A DNA stretch of 64,000 bases, taken from an uncultured Parabacteroides sp. (lineage in GTDB: Bacteria > Bacteroidota > Bacteroidia > Bacteroidales > Tannerellaceae). The notes beneath the pieces are model-generated. The model saw only the letters and a list, made by a program, of their open reading frames with translations. It searched no databases and was not told the DNA's origin. The position numbers and the translations under genes were made by a program. Below, in pieces: positions 46,126-53,703 of this stretch. Where the stretch lies: the NCBI GenBank assembly GCA_934725305.1, contig CAKVBA010000005.1, positions 1-64,000 on the forward strand. The letters are read 5' to 3'. Position 1 is the first letter of the stretch. The number at the start of each line of letters is the position of its first letter.

Positions 46126-47376
46126 TTACTCCAACACCAGCACTTCGTTGTTCTTATAACTCTCGTAGCTGGAGACAACCACACGTTCGCCCGCTTCGAG
46201 CCCTTCGAGCACCTCGTAATATTGCGGGTTCTGACGACCGATACGGATCGAACGGCGATAGGCCTTCTTGCCATCGGCATCCAACACAAAGATCCAGTTG
46301 CCGCCGGTTGATTGGAAGAAAGTGCCCTTGGGAATGATGATGCTCTCGGTGGGCTGACCCAGCTCCAGATTGATATAATAGGTCTGACCGCTACGGATGT
46401 TATCCGGACGCTCACCCGTGAAAACAAAATCGGCACGGAACTTGCCATCACGCACCTCGGGATAGACCTTGCGCACGGTCAAATCGAAGCTGCTACCCTG
46501 ACGATCAAACGAAGCCGAAAGCCCCTGCTTTACGCGGTCGATATAATGCTCGTCGATCAACGCTTCAATCTTATAGTCGGAAAGGTCGTTGATCTGACCG
46601 ATCTTCTGACCCGGTGTAATGTTCTGACCCAACACCACATCCAACAGGCCCAGCTCGCCATCAATCTGAGAACGCACATTCAAATTCTCCTTACGCTGAT
46701 GCACCAGCTGAATGTTACGGCGCATATTGGCCAAACTGATCTCCATCTCTTCCATCTGGATAGAGCGCGAGATAGAGTCTTGACGCAAACGCTCTGTCAC
46801 CAACGCATGCTTCTTGCTGGCCAACTCATAATCTTCACGTGCCTTCAAATAGTCCTCTTTGGCAATCAGATTCTCTTTATAGAGCTGCTCCTGCTGGCGA
46901 TAGCTACGCAAAGCGCGGGTCATATCCATATCGTATTGCAACTTCTCGGTCTCGTTGGACAACTTGTCCTGCTCCATGGTTACCTGTGTGTTGCGAAGGA
47001 AGTTCTGCTTCTCGGCCAATTCCGCCTCGGCGGTCAAGATCTGCAAATCGAGGTTTGAATTGGAAAGGCGCACAATCACATCGCCCTTCTTCACGTGGGC
47101 GCCCTCTTCTACCACACGCTCCTGCACGATGCCGCCTTCTTCGGGACTCAGCTGCACCACCGTGATCGGTTGCACCTGACCATCCACACGCACAAAATCG
47201 TTGAACTGCTCACGCTTCACATCGCCAATCGTAATGCCACGGGCATCCACCTTCAAAGTAGAGGCATGGTCGCCAAATACGACCCAACCCAACAAGCACA
47301 CAAACAAAGCTCCACCGGCTACATACGGAATATGTTTCTTCTGTAACCCTTTCTTTTTTTCTAACTGTATATCCAT
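46126..47376 (-). CDS. HlyD/MacA-type membrane fusion protein
   Basis: 416 residues. A single TM helix (YVAGGALFVCLLGWVVFG, about 18-35) is followed by the biotinyl-lipoyl half motif VRVDGQVQPITVVQLSPEEGGIV and VVEEGAHVKKGDVIVRL, a long helical hairpin (about 100-230, AEAELAEKQNFLRN) that would reach the TolC tip, then SQIDGELGLLDVVLGQNITPGQKIG and a beta-barrel. The order of domains is that of ABC efflux adaptors. It lies 37 bp after the TolC gene in the same direction. Confidence 0.9.
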   Translation of the reverse strand: MDIQLEKKKGLQKKHIPYVAGGALFVCLLGWVVFGDHASTLKVDARGITIGDVKREQFNDFVRVDGQVQPITVVQLSPEEGGIVQERVVEEGAHVKKGDVIVRLSNSNLDLQILTAEAELAEKQNFLRNTQVTMEQDKLSNETEKLQYDMDMTRALRSYRQQEQLYKENLIAKEDYLKAREDYELASKKHALVTERLRQDSISRSIQMEEMEISLANMRRNIQLVHQRKENLNVRSQIDGELGLLDVVLGQNITPGQKIGQINDLSDYKIEALIDEHYIDRVKQGLSASFDRQGSSFDLTVRKVYPEVRDGKFRADFVFTGERPDNIRSGQTYYINLELGQPTESIIIPKGTFFQSTGGNWIFVLDADGKKAYRRSIRIGRQNPQYYEVLEGLEAGERVVVSSYESYKNNEVLVLE

Positions 47377-47413
47377 GATGTTCTATTATTTATTTTCTAT
47401 CTATTACACTATA

Positions 47414-48757
47414 TCATTCGTTATAAAGCGGTTTGCCCTTGTAGTAATCGACCAGACGGCTCTTCATCATCAGCATCAGACGCTTCTGTAACAGGTCGGC
47501 CTTAGAAGTCAACAAGGTGTTCGAGCTGTTCTGTACATCGAGCGAGCTCATCAACCCCTCTTCATATTTGCGTAGCGTCACGCGATAGGCCAGATCGTCG
47601 GACTTCACCTTCTTCTCCATCTGAATAGTCTCCTTGGCATATCCCTCACGGTCGAGCACCGATTGCTCAATAGCGGCCTGAAGCTGGCGCAACACCTCGG
47701 TCTTCGTCTCTTCGGCCATGCGCAGATTGTTGTAGGAACGGCGCACATTGGTCACCTTCGACAAGCCATTGAATAGCGGGAAACTTACACTAAACGCAAT
47801 GTATTCGCCTCGGTTGTTCTTGAATTGTGAGCCAAATCCAACCGGCGCTATCTCGGACTTCAAGTTCTCGAAATAGTTTGTCACCACGCCTGCACTAAAC
47901 GAGATCTGAGGCAACATAGCTCCCTTTTGCATCCGATAGATATAGCGTTTCTCCTTCAGCTGATAGTCGGCCTGCAATGCCGTGGGATTGTTTTGGCTGG
48001 CATAGTCATAAATGGCCATCACCTCTTCGCCTATCGGCTCCGGCTTCACGTCGGGCAACACCGTATCCACCTCAAGCACCGAGTCGGTCGGGAAGTTCAT
48101 CTTCTGCTTCAGGCTCAACAGGGCACTGTTATAGAGGTTTTGCTGATGTGTCAGGGCATAATCGTCGGCTGCTACCTGCGCCTCAAACTGAGCCACATCG
48201 GCCCGTCCCTTCAAGCCCAACTCCTCTTGGCGGCGTGTCTTATATAATGTGCGGGAGCTCTCTTCCAGCTTCTCCGAAGCCATGCGGATGGTGCCACGAT
48301 AATAGACCACATCGGCATAGGCCGTCATCACATCCAACGCCAAATCGTCTTTCACCTTCTGCAGGTCGTTCTTTGCCATACGCACATTCGACTTTGCCAT
48401 CAACCACTGGTTGATCAGCTGACCGCCGGTAAAAAGCGGAATGGAAGAAGACAGCTGATAGCTATTGTTGAATGTTGAGGTGTTGTTATAGGTATTGGTC
48501 TCGGGATCGACCGAACGACCGAAGTTATACTGAGCACCCACACTGGCCGACACCGTCGGGAAGAACGAGGCTACCGCCGATGCACGTTCGGCCTTATAGC
48601 TCCGATAGGTATAACCCTGTTTTTTCACCGCCGGACTGTTCTCTACGGCATAGCGCATACAGGCATCCAATGTCCATGCTCCACTACTCTCCTCTTGTGC
48701 TGCCATCGTAGCAACAAGCATGAATGATAGAATCGATGTTTGAAATATCTTTTTCAT
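47414..48757 (-). CDS. TolC-family outer membrane channel
   Basis: 447 residues from the ATG at 48757 (MKKIFQTSILSFMLVATMAAQ, signal peptide); an upstream frame would add 18 residues without signal character. Two similar halves each carry the long coiled helices of TolC (AENSPAVKKQGYTYRSYKAERAS and NPTALQADYQLKEKRYIYRM), with the SFFPTVSASVGAQYNFG strand regions. It forms the outer-membrane end of the tripartite pump. First gene of its unit; its promoter is a perfect sigma-54 match 32 bp upstream. Confidence 0.92.
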   Translation of the reverse strand: MKKIFQTSILSFMLVATMAAQEESSGAWTLDACMRYAVENSPAVKKQGYTYRSYKAERASAVASFFPTVSASVGAQYNFGRSVDPETNTYNNTSTFNNSYQLSSSIPLFTGGQLINQWLMAKSNVRMAKNDLQKVKDDLALDVMTAYADVVYYRGTIRMASEKLEESSRTLYKTRRQEELGLKGRADVAQFEAQVAADDYALTHQQNLYNSALLSLKQKMNFPTDSVLEVDTVLPDVKPEPIGEEVMAIYDYASQNNPTALQADYQLKEKRYIYRMQKGAMLPQISFSAGVVTNYFENLKSEIAPVGFGSQFKNNRGEYIAFSVSFPLFNGLSKVTNVRRSYNNLRMAEETKTEVLRQLQAAIEQSVLDREGYAKETIQMEKKVKSDDLAYRVTLRKYEEGLMSSLDVQNSSNTLLTSKADLLQKRLMLMMKSRLVDYYKGKPLYNE

Positions 48758-48788
48758 CTTCTGTTTTTTATTTTTTCTACTTACTCTA

Positions 48789-48808
48789 ATGCAAAGAGCG
48801 TGCCAAAA
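48789..48808 (-). promoter_or_regulatory. Sigma-54 promoter of the tolC-hlyD unit
   Basis: The - strand reads TTTTGGCACGCTCTTTGCAT, an exact TGGCACG-N4-TTGCA consensus. It is 32 bp from the tolC ATG and 52 bp downstream of the twin activator sites, the same geometry as at 39991 and 44994. Confidence 0.88.
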
Positions 48809-48860
48809 CACTCAATCAGCTATCATTCACGCAATTAGTCAAATCGCCCTATTTGCTAAG

Positions 48861-48898
48861 TGTCAAATATTTGGACACTGGTGTCAAATATTTGGACA
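48861..48898. promoter_or_regulatory. Twin 17-bp activator sites (tolC unit)
   Basis: TGTCAAATATTTGGACA occurs twice (48861-48877 and 48882-48898) with CTGG between. Each is a TGTC-N9-GACA dyad. They lie between the divergent tolC unit and the activator gene, so the same sites could also affect the activator's own promoter. Confidence 0.8.
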
Positions 48899-48902
48899 GA
48901 CC

Positions 48903-48932
48903 ATTGGCGTAAAAAGAAAAACATTACCTTTG
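48903..48932 (+). promoter_or_regulatory. Promoter of the activator gene
   Basis: ATTG (48903-48906, one mismatch to TTTG), 18-bp spacer, TACCTTTG (48925-48932). Start expected near 48939, giving a short leader before the ATG at 48955. It lies 4 bp past the twin activator sites, so the activator could repress itself. Confidence 0.55.
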
Positions 48933-48954
48933 TAATCAACTAAAGAAGAAAAAA

Positions 48955-50307
48955 ATGAACAAACAAGGAACCATCTTAGTGGTAGATGACAACAAGGGCA
49001 TTTTAGCGGCCGTGAAAATGCTACTTGCCAGCTGCTTTAAAAAAGTTCTCACGCTCTCTCAGCCCGACCGAATCAAAACAATCCTACAAGAAGAGGAGGT
49101 CGATATCATCCTGCTCGATATGAATTTCAGTGCCGGCATAAATAGTGGTAACGAAGGACTCTTCTGGCTCTCGGAGATCAAGAAGACGGCACCGGATGTC
49201 GAAGTGGTGTTGTTTACCGCCTATGCCGATATTGAGCTGGCGGTAAGAGGCATCAAAGAGGGAGCAGCAGACTTCGTGGTGAAACCTTGGGACAACACCA
49301 AGTTGCTGGAGACCCTTCGGGCAGCCTACCAAAAACGGAAAGAAAGGCACGAAGACGCTTCTTCTCGCCACTCGTTCACTCCGGGCGATATGTTTTGGGG
49401 CGAAAGCAAACCGATGCGCCAGCTGAAGCAACTGATCGAGAAAGTGGCGAAAACAGATGCCAACCTGCTCATCACCGGCGAAAATGGTACCGGCAAGGAG
49501 ATGCTGGCCCGCGAGATTCACCACCTGTCAACTCGCAAAGACGAGGCTCTGGTCACGGTGGATATGGGTGCACTCACCGAGACATTGTTTGAAAGCGAAC
49601 TGTTTGGCCATGTGAAAGGGGCTTTTACCGACGCCCATACCGACCGCCCCGGCAAGTTCGAGACGGCCAATGGGGGCACACTCTTCCTCGACGAGATTGG
49701 CAACCTCTCTTATCATCTGCAAGCCAAACTATTGACGGCCTTGCAACGGCGATGTATCGTCCGCGTAGGTAGCAACACGCCCATTCCGGTGAACATCCGC
49801 CTGATCTCTGCGACCAACCGCGACCTTCAAGAGATGGTGCAGAAAGATCAGTTCCGCGAAGACCTGCTCTATCGTATCAACACCATTCATTTGCATATTC
49901 CTCCTTTGCGCGAGCGCACCGACGACATTGTGCCCTTAGCGCAGATCTTTCTGGATAAATATGCCAAGATCTATGGCAAGGGGCAGATGCAGATCAGCGA
50001 CAATGCGGCCGATTGCCTGAAGGCTCAACCCTGGTTTGGCAACATCCGCGAACTGGAACATACCATCGAAAAGGCGGTGATCATCTGCGAGGGCAACACG
50101 TTGCACCACGACGACTTCGACTTTCAGCCGGCTCAGAAAGAGACGACAACAACCGAAGAGGCGTCCATAACCACTCTCGAAGAGATGGAATATACGATGA
50201 TAAAGAATGCCATGGATAAATTCGAGGGCAATCTGTCGATGGTGGCCGCCCAATTAGGCATCTCGCGGCAGACGCTCTATAACAAGATAAAACGATACAA
50301 ATTGTAA
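48955..50307 (+). CDS. Sigma-54-dependent response regulator (NtrC/AtoC type)
   Basis: 450 residues in three domains. Receiver (1-125): acidic D11-D12, phospho-acceptor D55 in IILLDMNF, Lys in VVKPWD. AAA+ domain (about 140-380): Walker [26 protein letters not shown], Walker [11 protein letters not shown] and arginine fingers in the REDLLYRIN region. C-terminal Fis-type helix-turn-helix: [23 protein letters not shown]. The sigma-54 contact loop reads GAFTDA rather than GAFTGA. It is divergent from tolC and next to a histidine kinase, and the dyads in the intergenic gap are the likely binding sites. Confidence 0.94.
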   Translation: MNKQGTILVVDDNKGILAAVKMLLASCFKKVLTLSQPDRIKTILQEEEVDIILLDMNFSAGINSGNEGLFWLSEIKKTAPDVEVVLFTAYADIELAVRGIKEGAADFVVKPWDNTKLLETLRAAYQKRKERHEDASSRHSFTPGDMFWGESKPMRQLKQLIEKVAKTDANLLITGENGTGKEMLAREIHHLSTRKDEALVTVDMGALTETLFESELFGHVKGAFTDAHTDRPGKFETANGGTLFLDEIGNLSYHLQAKLLTALQRRCIVRVGSNTPIPVNIRLISATNRDLQEMVQKDQFREDLLYRINTIHLHIPPLRERTDDIVPLAQIFLDKYAKIYGKGQMQISDNAADCLKAQPWFGNIRELEHTIEKAVIICEGNTLHHDDFDFQPAQKETTTTEEASITTLEEMEYTMIKNAMDKFEGNLSMVAAQLGISRQTLYNKIKRYKL

Positions 50308-50320
50308 CGAATCGCAGAAG

Positions 50321-51643
50321 ATGATGTTCAAGAAGCTCTCTTATAGTCCCACGTTCCACCTGCTACTGCTGGTGCTTCTCACGGTAGTGCTCACGGCCTT
50401 ACTCCTGACCGGCGGCAAATGGCTGCTATGTTGCCCGATTGCAGCCCTGTGGGTGGCCTCTTTCGTGCGCACCCGACGGCTCTATAAGCGACATGCCCAA
50501 AGGGTAGCCTTCATGTTTGATGCCATCAACAACAACGACTATGCCATCAAGTTCCCCAGCGAAGGCTATTCGTCGAGCGACGCACTGGTGAGCCAATCGC
50601 TCAACCGCATCATCCAGGTGCTGTTTCAGGCCAAGGCCGAGGCCATCCAACAGGAGAAATACTACGAGCTGATTCTGAGCTTTGTCAATACAGGCATCAT
50701 TGTGGTGGACGACAAGGGCAATATCTATCAGACCAACAACGAGGCGTTGCGACTCTTGGGCCTCACCGTCTTCACCCACGTGAAGCAGCTGAAACGTATC
50801 GACGAGACGCTCGAGAGCAAGATCAGCACGGCTCAGCCGGGCGAGAAGCAACAGGTCTCCTTCAACAACGAACGAGGCACCATCAGCCTCTCTATCCGTG
50901 TGTCAGAGATGACGCTCAAAGAGAAGCATGTGCGCATCATCGCCATCAACGACATCAATAGCGAACTGGATCAAAAGGAGATAGACTCTTGGATAAGGCT
51001 GACGCGCGTCTTGACTCACGAGATTATGAACTCGATCACGCCTATCACCTCGCTAAGCGACACCCTGCTGACGCTACATGGCGACACCGATCCCGAGATT
51101 CGTGACGGACTGGAGGTGATCAGCACCACGGGCAAGAGCCTGATAGCCTTCGTGGAGTCGTACCGCAAGTTTACCCATCTGCCTACGCCCCAGCCCACAC
51201 TCTTCTATGTGGGCAAGTTTGCCGAACGCATGGTGCAACTCGCTCACCATCACTTCAACTATCCCAACATTCGGATAGATATCAAAGTGGAGCCCGACGA
51301 CCTGATTCTCTATGCCGACGAGAATCTAATCTCGCAGGTGATGCTCAATCTGCTGAAGAATGCCATGCAAGCCATCGGTAGCGAACAGACCGACGGTCAT
51401 ATCGAGCTGAAGGGCTATTGCAATCCCGACGAATCGGTCGTCATAGAGGTGAGCAACAACGGTCCGCTCATTCCTCAAGAAGAGATCGACCACATCTTCG
51501 TCCCCTTCTTCACGACCAAAGAGAGAGGTAGCGGCATCGGTCTGCCTGTTGCGCGACAAATCATGCGTCTCTCGGGCGGAAGCATTACGCTCAAAAGCAA
51601 TGTCCAAGCCCATCTGACCACCTTTATCCTGACTTTTCCATAA
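50321..51643 (+). CDS. Sensor histidine kinase
   Basis: 440 residues. Two TM helices close together at the N-terminus (about 12-29 and 33-48) with almost no periplasmic loop, a PAS-like region (about 105-180), a HisKA domain with the phospho-acceptor His in VLTHEIMNSITPITSLSD, and HATPase_c with NLLKNAMQAIG (N box) and TKERGSGIGLPVARQI (G box). The lack of a periplasmic loop suggests that it senses a cytosolic or membrane signal. It starts 13 bp after the response regulator, so the pair forms one operon. Confidence 0.92.
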   Translation: MMFKKLSYSPTFHLLLLVLLTVVLTALLLTGGKWLLCCPIAALWVASFVRTRRLYKRHAQRVAFMFDAINNNDYAIKFPSEGYSSSDALVSQSLNRIIQVLFQAKAEAIQQEKYYELILSFVNTGIIVVDDKGNIYQTNNEALRLLGLTVFTHVKQLKRIDETLESKISTAQPGEKQQVSFNNERGTISLSIRVSEMTLKEKHVRIIAINDINSELDQKEIDSWIRLTRVLTHEIMNSITPITSLSDTLLTLHGDTDPEIRDGLEVISTTGKSLIAFVESYRKFTHLPTPQPTLFYVGKFAERMVQLAHHHFNYPNIRIDIKVEPDDLILYADENLISQVMLNLLKNAMQAIGSEQTDGHIELKGYCNPDESVVIEVSNNGPLIPQEEIDHIFVPFFTTKERGSGIGLPVARQIMRLSGGSITLKSNVQAHLTTFILTFP

Positions 51644-51697
51644 GTAAGAAGGAGCTGATACAAGTCTCGTCTGTTATTTCAAATCAGAAAAATTAAT

Positions 51698-51731
51698 TGT
51701 AACGCTGTAACGTAACGCTTTTGTAACGCCG
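51698..51731. repeat. GTAACG-rich repeat, copy 1
   Basis: GTAACGCTGTAACGTAACGC followed by TTTTGTAACGCCG; nearly the same block occurs at 53417-53451 and, inverted, at 53231-53259. The three copies flank the smalltalk/HU-like genes. Confidence 0.8.
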
Positions 51732-51764
51732 TAAGATGCCATAAGAGTTTGATCGACGCTATTT

Positions 51765-52225
51765 TTTACTTTTGCCCCTTACAGGGCGTAACCCATTATT
51801 TATCACATACCCAGGGCGCCCTGCCCTGGGCTAAGGAGACCATTGGGCCTTCAGCCCGTCTTTGCAACGTTGTTGGTTTCCCCGTCCTTGCAAACATCGT
51901 TCCTCCTTGTCGTTATTGTTATTAGTGAAAGTAAAATAACGCCAATAATACGTTGCGTGAATCCAATGCGTTGCCATTGGGTAATGTTTGTGGTAACAGC
52001 GGGCTGAAAGCCCAAAGTTCTTCACAGCCCAAGGCAGGGCGCCTTGGGGATGATTCGATTATGAGCTATGCGCCCTGTAAGTGGCAAAAGTAAAATAACG
52101 CCAATAATACGTTGCGTGAATCCAATGTATTGCCATTGGGTAAATGTTTGTGGGTTGACAACGGGCTGAAAGCCCAATGGTCTCAACAGCCCAGGGCAAC
52201 GCGCCCTGGGTGATAGAGAGAGGGT
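51765..52225. repeat. Interspersed-repeat island, copies 3 and 4
   Basis: Two tandem partial copies of the interspersed repeat. CCCAGGGCGCCCTGCCCTGGG and ATTGGGCCTTCAGCCCG open the first; an AATACGTTGCGTGAATCCAA unit (51945 and 52106) is present in both; GGGCTGAAAGCCCAA occurs at about 52001 and 52165. The frames inside it (for example 51831-52025) are translated repeat. It fills the gap between the kinase and the smalltalk gene, where related loci often have an amidase. Confidence 0.7.
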
Positions 52226-52234
52226 TAATACCCG

Positions 52235-52360
52235 TCAATAGGCGGCAATACATGAGCTTACGCCCAGACTGGTTGCGATGGCCGAGAGAATGGCCAGAAG
52301 CGTTTGGATGACAAACTTCCAACGGTCGCGTTTGGTAGTAGGTTTTTCGTTATTTTCCAT
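52235..52360 (-). CDS. Smalltalk-family small membrane protein
   Basis: 41 residues, too short for most callers: MENNEKPTTKRDRWKFVIQT, then a hydrophobic helix LLAILSAIATSLGVSSCIAAY. This is the 'smalltalk' pattern, found in Bacteroidales beside an HU-like DNA-binding gene and often an N-acetylmuramoyl-alanine amidase; here the HU-like gene is immediately upstream (56 bp) but no amidase is present. The protein would insert in the inner membrane. Function unknown. Confidence 0.85.
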   Translation of the reverse strand: MENNEKPTTKRDRWKFVIQTLLAILSAIATSLGVSSCIAAY

Positions 52361-52415
52361 GATGTAAGTGTTTTAGTTCAGAAAAAGTTTTCACATAAAG
52401 AAGGGTGTGAGTGTG

Positions 52416-52898
52416 CTATAAATTGCCTTCTCCGCTATCGTCGCCCTCCGAGGGGGTGTCGGGAGTGATCGGATCCGTCGGTTCGCCCGCGCCACCCCTG
52501 TTATACTCGTTCAGCTCTTCCATGCGGCACATCTTGCGCAGCTCTGCGTTGCTCCAAGCCTTGGTGTTGCGTAGGTTCAGGTGCACGCCCGTGACGTTTT
52601 GTGCGGTAAACTCCTTGGCCGTATCAGCCGGTTTGGTCACCATGCCGATAGAGAAAAGCCCCAATTCGCCGATTCGCACCGATTTGCCATCGAGCACCAG
52701 CTCTTGCAAACAGCTCAGCATGTCGGTGAGAACCCCTTGAATAACGCCCTTCGAGAAGGCCGAATGGTGGTGGCTCATGTGATCGATAAAGTCGTCGAAT
52801 TCGATGGTGCGGTCTTGTACGGCTTTGGCATACCACTTGCCCGACGTGGGGAGTCCCTGTCTTTGTTCTTGATAGACTTTGTATTTTAAAATTCCCAT
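52416..52898 (-). CDS. HU-like DNA-binding protein
   Basis: 160 residues from the ATG at 52898 (MGILKYKVYQEQRQG); a longer frame adds 29 unlike residues. The body follows the Bacteroidales HU-like family: GLPTSGKWYAKAVQDRTIEFDDFIDHM, DMLSCLQELVLDGKSVRIGELGLFSIG (HU beta-arm region), and a low-complexity acidic and Pro/Thr tail (GAGEPTDPITPDTPSEGDD). Likely binds DNA, but it is not the housekeeping HU. It is followed by the smalltalk gene in the same direction. Confidence 0.88.
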   Translation of the reverse strand: MGILKYKVYQEQRQGLPTSGKWYAKAVQDRTIEFDDFIDHMSHHHSAFSKGVIQGVLTDMLSCLQELVLDGKSVRIGELGLFSIGMVTKPADTAKEFTAQNVTGVHLNLRNTKAWSNAELRKMCRMEELNEYNRGGAGEPTDPITPDTPSEGDDSGEGNL

Positions 52899-53703
52899 AG
52901 CGATTTGATTTTTTTTGGTTATTAAATAGTTGTTTTGTAAAATTATTGAAGTGCGTTCCGGATCTCTTCTTTTCACTACACGCAAAGATAGTGCATTACG
53001 AATGCGTTGTCAAGGAGTTGTGCTCGTTTAGCGTGCTAAAATCTGTTAAATAGCCCCATAGAGCTTGTCTCTTAGAGATTTGGGGCGAAAATCTATTTTT
53101 CCTACTTCGCAAAGCTAAGAGGGCGCGAGAGAGGCGTTAAAACCCGAATTGGGTTAAATGGTGTGAGGATGCAGCCCCTCTGGGAAAAAGAGCCCCCTAC
53201 CTTCAAAAAACACACCCCGAGGCATGACAGCGTTACGTTACAAATCGTTACAATTAATTTTTTGTCACACTCTTCCCCTCCCCCTTTCTCTCTACTTAAA
53301 AAGTATATTATATATATATAAATATATATATATATAATATAAAATATATAGTTATAAATTATAACTACTATTAGCCCTCACTAAGCATGCGGAGACAAAT
53401 ATGTGTTTTTTTATTTGTAACGATTTGTAACGTAACGCTTTTGTAACGCCGGAGTGTGCGGTGTGTGTTATAGCCAAGTGTGCAAACACCTGTAAATCTG
53501 CATAGTAAACCGCATGATGGGTGATGGATGCGTAACTTATCCATCACACTTCCGCCTATAGCTTCGACATAGCCCGCTACGGCTCTCCCTATTCAGATTC
53601 ACGCCATTTATGAATCCCTATATAATTCTTTAGACGCCTTTAGAGAGATTTAGAAAAGAAATCGCTATCTTTGTAACAAATAAAGGAAAACTATATATAA
53701 TTT
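52899..53703. other. Gene-free stretch with inverted GTAACG blocks and an AT array
   Basis: 805 bp with no convincing gene. 53231-53259 carries the GTAACG block inverted, 53417-53451 carries it direct, and between them 53301-53367 is almost pure alternating TA. The rest, near 53160-53220 and 53470-53640, shows nothing I recognise. The -7-like TATCTTTG at 53666-53673 probably belongs to glnS. Confidence 0.6.

Noticed and set aside
45896..46159. 87-residue frame in the second repeat island
   Set aside because: Lies in repeat sequence and has no domain.
51831..52025. Short frames in the third and fourth repeat copies (also 52059-52322)
   Set aside because: Translated repeat units; the second also overlaps the clear smalltalk gene.
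53301..53367. AT array as a possible replication origin
   Set aside because: No DnaA boxes or replication gene nearby; only low complexity is seen.
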